Origin: Eutypella sp. D-1
Taxonomy: Eukaryota > Ascomycota > Sordariomycetes > Xylariales > Diatrypaceae
Direction: 5' to 3'
Assembly: GCA_023313575.1 (NCBI GenBank)
Contig: JAJTTP010000014.1
Coordinates: 806,001-870,000, forward strand
DNA length: 64,000 bases
Shown: positions 59,701 to 64,000 of the stretch, in pieces
How the letters are laid out: each line of letters begins with the position of its first letter
Position numbering within the stretch: the first letter of the stretch is position 1
The notes under the pieces: generated by a model
Seen by the model: the letters and a program-made list of their open reading frames with translations, nothing else
Told to the model about the DNA's origin: nothing
Database searches by the model: none
Position numbers and translations under genes: made by a program

Positions 59701-62700
59701 ACGAACAAGGAATACTGGAGACGGGGTGTTGAGCAGCCCTTGATCGTGGCAATTCAGTCGCCTAATCCGAAAACCGCCGTCGAGCTGCTAGAGAGGGGAG
59801 CCGAGCCGAATGTGGTCACAAAAACGAGCTCGGGTCTCCTAGAGAATCATTGGAGTCGGCGATACAACAAAGGACAGTCGGCCTTGGACCTCGTTAGAGA
59901 TTCTCTCGCGGAACTCCGTGAGTATAAAGGCGAGAAGGCAAAGTTCATCATGCGGCGTGACAGATATATACCTGGGTACAACCCTCCTCAGTATTTCCTC
60001 GAACCGCCAAAGGGCCCTCAGGAAACCGACCAATTCCTCCAGAAGTTTCAAAGAGGCACATATCAATGGTGGGTGGTGTCTGAAGATATCGACGGGCGGG
60101 TCCAAGACCACGAAAGGGAACAGGGTCACTTCGAAAGGGAGAAAAAAGAGTTGGAGGAATCCGAGGGCCTCCCTAAGAAGAAGGAAGCCATTCAAGAAGC
60201 CATCGCCCAACTTGAAGAGGTTGAGAAGGCGCTTCAGGCAAAGGGGGCTAAGACATTCAAGGAGCTCCACCCGGATATTGAGGGCCCTACCAACACGAAC
60301 GACACGAAAGACAAACCCCCAGGCCCCTATGAGTTCAAATTTACCTTCAAGGGAGCTACTGATCTCACTGATAAGCGTGAGGCGGCATATGTCGAACTGT
60401 AAGTCTCCTCCCATGTCTTAATTGCCTACTGCCTTCATATATTAACCCGATCTTACCTTAGGTTCGAAGCTGCGTGGGCCGGCAATTTGGATAAGATCAA
60501 GACATTCACTCTAGCGCCGTTCGATGAAGACGAGCCTCCGCTCAAGATTGCAGTGTCCGACTCCAAGGGAAACAACCCCTTCTCGCTGGCACTTCTCAGA
60601 GGCCATTACGCAGTGGCCAAGGCAGTCCTCGAGATAGCTCAGGCACAATGGGCGCCAAAGGATAAGGAAAACGCGCGATACCGGATGGCGGGGACCGAAG
60701 ACGACTCCTCCTATGAGTCGGATAGCGATAGCGGCGATGAGCCCGAGATTCACAAGGATATCATCGATAAGCAGCTGACTATCGACAATGTCGGCGCGGT
60801 CTCAACGCAGGTAAAGAGCGATGTGCTGCCCACTCAGCTCATCAAATGGCCCGCTCCAACCTTCGAGTTGTCCTCGGAGGATGGGTCCATAAAACGGATC
60901 AACAGCAACCGACAGGATCTCGTGATTTTCGCGATGGCTAGGAATAATACGGAGATGTTCCGATTCCTCATCGACGTCAGCGTACATTACGCTTCGCAGA
61001 CTCCCGAGGCCGCCCAGGAGCCCGGTCCCGACAGCGACAGTGCCGCTGCGGAGGGGAGTCGTTTCTACTCGTTTTCCGAGGAGCAGTTCCGCGAGGCCTG
61101 CAAGCTGGGCCGCGTCGACATGCTGGCGGAGGTGATCCGTCGCGCTGGCGCGGGCATCCCTTTCGAGGACCTTGTCAAGAAGAGTGGCCTCCAGGTGCAG
61201 GCTAAGCCGCGCTATTACCAGGGCCTGACGGTGTACGGGAAGAAGCGGGCAGACTGGGCACGCAAGGGACGTAATCTCGTTGCGCGACCCCAGAGTGGGA
61301 CACAGGCTCCGCCGCTCTTGATAGCTGCGCTCCAGGGATCTCTCGACTCGGTCGAGTGGTTCTGCAGCGACACGCCAATAAGGCACTACCAGGAGTTCGG
61401 GGCATCCAAGGTGGCCAAAGAGGACCCACGCCTTAAGCATCTCGTCCAGGCACCAGGTGGCTTCGACAGGGCCATCGCCAAGTGGCTCGGGGTGCAGAAC
61501 GACCTCGTCATTCACTGCGCTGTGATGGGTCCTTTGGGTGAAAAGACGAGCCGCCTCATCGAATATCTTGTCCAAGTTGCCCCGGCATCGCTCGAAGCCA
61601 GGTCCCCTGATCTAGGATATACGCCCCTATACCTGGCCTGTCTGCTGGGCCGTGTGGACTTTGCCAGTGTTCTTATAAAAGCCGGCGCGGACCAGTCCGT
61701 CAAAGACAAAGACTTCAATAATTTAGTACATGCGGCGCTGACCAACACCAACAACACCTACAACGCCAGCAACAGGCTATCCCCCGCCAATAATTCGGTG
61801 AAGAACTCAAAGTGGACCACTATCGGGGCTGCTGGCAAGCTCCGAAAGCTGCTCGACCTCCTGGATCCGCAGCTCCGGCCCGAGCTCTTCCGGCAGCGCA
61901 ATCAGCTAGCGCACGGCGGCGACACGCCGTTGCACTACTGGCTAAAGCGGGCGAACCGATCGCGCGGGGATCCAAACAACGGCTACGACGACCTCGACTC
62001 CGTCAGCTTTGACTACGACTCCAACGATGACGGCAGCGACAGCAACAGCACTTGTACCGGGCGCCAGGACAGGGAGAACCCGGTAGTGGCCGCTGACCTC
62101 GAGATCCTGCGCATCGTTCTCGAGTACTCGGGCGGCGCGGAGCTCGAGACGCTCAACGGCGCGGGCGACACATCGCTACACTGTGCCGTGGCCCGTGAGC
62201 TACCCGGCCACGTGCGCGTCATCCTGCAACGCGACCCCGCGCTCCTGCTGCGCGAAAACGCCGTCGGCCGGACGCCTGCGGAGGTCGCGCACGATCTGCT
62301 GGCCGCGAAGCAGTTCCGGGACCAGCAGGGCCCCATCCTCGCGCCCGTCCGCGCCTCCTGCACCACGCAACGCAAGCGCATCGCCGACCTACCGAGCAAG
62401 AATCCGAACACCTTTGTGCACTGGAGCCGGAAGAGCCACGGCGGTATCTACGCCCGGAGGCCCAAGACACAGCGCGAGCTCGTCTGGGACGTCGTGGAGG
62501 AGTTCCTGGTCGCGGCCCGGTCAGCGGGCACGAAACGGCGCCTCGTCAGCCTCAACGAGGCCAACGACGTCGCTCGCCGCATTGGCGAGAGCTACACTGG
62601 CCAGCGCTACTTCCGGAAGAACGCGCGCGATACCGCCGGCAACTATAACCCGTACGCTACTGGGAACGGGACTAACAGCGACGATGATGCGGACGCGAAC

Positions 62701-62835
62701 GAGAACGGCGAGAAGAAGGAGAAGGAGACCGATTTTGTCACGCCGGTCTACAACGCCAAGAAAGGCGTCGCATGGGCTGACGACGATCGGGTTCGGTGCT
62801 CCCGCTGCGGTGGGGTTCATGAGCCTGAAGAGTAG
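56789..62835 (+). CDS. Giant ankyrin-repeat protein with nucleotidyltransferase-like N-terminal region
   Basis: Six exons: 56789-57293, 57442-57585, 57642-57670 (29 nt), 57724-58485, 58537-60398 and 60462-62835. They encode 1,891 residues. The N-terminal 480 residues are not ankyrin: AAGSSVVNTLLP (138-149), SDVDLFLYGL (172-181, acids D173 and D175), TRHIQIVLRVYKSVSEIL, FDIDSSGAAYDG (242-253), and SPSYENRLSKYSHRNFEVYW. This pattern of GS, DxD and a later FDID recalls the polymerase-beta-type nucleotidyltransferase fold (inference). Ankyrin repeats follow at about 500-590 (GRTPLHLAVISS, GQTALHLAAARGN), about 690-720 and 830-900, and again in the last exon (TPLYLACLLGR, DTSLHCAVAREL). Acidic linkers and a Glu/Lys coiled coil (about 1040-1080) separate them. 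The end has a CSRCGGVH metal-site-like motif. Similar long proteins occur in other Pezizomycotina; the role is unknown. Confidence 0.85.
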
Positions 62836-63480
62836 ATATTCAGTACAACCAGTCAGTCAGTTAAATGTGTGTGTGTTTCTTTCTTCTTTTTGGGGTGGAA
62901 GGGGAGGGGGTGCAGGGGTTAAGTGCCCAGGGGTCACGGCCCACCCAGGGGTAAGGGCAATACCTAGATGATTTACGCCATCATGCTGCTATTTCCTTAA
63001 CCATATATCTGCTTTAGTTGGTATGTCTAGGGCTCGCCCTGTGGAATTATGAATGGTTTCTAGCCCAATTCGTGAGACTGTGCTCCCTCTTCTCTCTCGA
63101 TGTTGATACGTATGTATTGCCGAAGTTCACATCAGTTAAACAAACGCAATGTTGGGAACTCAACTATTCGATGGGCATAGATGGCTCGGTCATACTAATG
63201 AGTTAAGAGTCCGAGAACGCATTTCATTTCTTTATGTCATAATTTAATCCTCAAATTTGCCAAGGTATAGTACTTATGGTACGTAGCTTGTTCTGTATGA
63301 CATAGGGAATCTCCGGCGTATGCACCGCACCGGCCCGGCCCTTCTACATTTGCCTACTGTTACTTGGTTTCTCATACACATTCGTCCTGATCAGGACACA
63401 GTAACTTCGACACCGTAGAACTTACGGGACCGGCCCACAAGTATTGTCGGCATTCTTGGTGGTATTAGCCAGTGGTTGCG
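62836..63480. other. Convergent 3' region (645 bp)
   Basis: Between the ankyrin gene stop and the CVNH gene stop. A TG repeat lies near 62865-62876. A 62-codon frame (63018-63206) is not supported. Confidence 0.55.
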
Positions 63481-63945
63481 TTAGGTATCGGCATCCGGTC
63501 CGGCCGAGGATTTATTGCCAGCATGATTGTAGCAGCCCAAATACCCATCGTGGTTCCAGATGATCTGATCTATGGATTGGGTCAGCTTTTCTTTATGAAC
63601 CGAAATCTGATAGGTATTTAAATGAAGTCTGCACTTACTGAGATCACAGCTTGCAGGGCTAATGGTACCGTCGGTATTAAAGCACTGGCAGCCGAGCATG
63701 AACTCCGACTTCGTCGCGTTGAAAATACATCCCGAGCAGGTCTCGACATAGTTTCCGCTGTGTCGGGATGACATGATCAGCACCTTCATCACATCCCCTT
63801 GATATCCCCAGCTAGTCGAGCTGGGTTACGTGGATGGAAGCACTCACTCGGGATACGGTGCTAAGAGGGCCCCGTTGTTGATGATACAGTAGCGTGTGTC
63901 GACCCTATTTCGATTCCTTGTGTGAGTAACACCGTCGAGGATAGC
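63481..63945 (-). CDS. CVNH (cyanovirin-N homology) domain protein, 5' partial
   Basis: Supported exons on the minus strand are 63757-63639 and 63569-63481. A further upstream exon probably ends at 63848 and may start at 63945, after a TTTAG. The introns are 63638-63570 (GTAAGT, CTGACC branch, CATAG) and 63847-63758 (GTGAGT, CTGAT, ACACAG). The joined end reads GNYVETCSGCIFNAT, FMLGCQCFNTDG, CDLNQIIWNHDGYLGCY. This fits the Cys-rich secreted fungal CVNH pattern (SxxCxxC, LxCxC, LNxxIxNxxGxLxC), a small sugar-binding fold. A preceding YCIINNGALLAP, read from the possible first exon, fits the repeat before it. The signal peptide and start must lie past 63945 or outside the window. Function is unproven. 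Confidence 0.6.
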
Positions 63946-64000
63946 CTAAACGGATACTCCGGCGCCGCTGGTCCGAGGAAGAAGAGAAGAGATAGTGATG

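Noticed and set aside
60802..61575. 257-codon frame antisense to the ankyrin gene
   Set aside because: Shadow of the sense coding frame.
1..64000. tRNA, 5S rRNA and transposon ends
   Set aside because: I scanned for GGTTCGANNCC-type B boxes on both strands, 5S-like blocks and terminal inverted repeats, and found none that hold up; a tool search could still find a divergent one.

Overview
The window is nuclear DNA of a filamentous ascomycete (Pezizomycotina, most likely a Sordariomycete; the species cannot be told). The reasons are: genes with several short introns (mostly 50-215 nt, GTRAGT-like donors, CTRAY branch points, YAG acceptors), GC-rich exons set in AT-richer spacers, and typical fungal proteins (fungal PARP, HOL1-like MFS carrier, NCS1 Fur-type permease, DUF7730/F-box protein, CVNH protein). 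I rebuilt 19 protein-coding genes. All exon joins except the 5' end of the last gene keep the reading frame. No tRNA, rRNA, CRISPR or intact transposon was seen.

Layout. 0-9 kb: 3' part of a DUF1989 gene (+), cystathionine gamma-lyase (-), a 3.9-kb spacer, and an F-box protein (-). 9-22 kb: NCS1 permease (-), a 3.5-kb spacer, PARP with BRCT and WGR domains (-), and an MFS transporter (-) with a GC-AG intron. 22-31 kb: a 4-kb spacer, histone chaperone SPT2 (-), and ribosomal stalk protein P2 (+). 31-48 kb is a dense housekeeping block: MPS1 kinase (+), mitoribosomal bL21m (-), NSA2 (+), a NUFIP1/CCCH protein (-), RNA polymerase III subunit RPC25 (+), EMC3 (-), and signal peptidase subunit SPC2 (+). 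48-56 kb: MMS19 (-), MTD1 (+), and a DUF7730-like protein (-). 56-64 kb: a 1,891-residue ankyrin protein (+) with a possible nucleotidyltransferase-like head, then the 3' part of a CVNH-domain gene (-) cut by the window end.

How the genes relate. There is no biosynthetic gene cluster. Most genes are core functions: translation and ribosome assembly (P2, NSA2, bL21m, RPC25, NUFIP1 type), ER membrane and secretion (EMC3, SPC2), and genome or chromatin upkeep (PARP, MMS19, SPT2, MPS1). Two divergent pairs share short promoters and related roles: bL21m/NSA2 (537 bp) and EMC3/SPC2 (587 bp). The least understood protein is the ankyrin giant at 56.8-62.8 kb.
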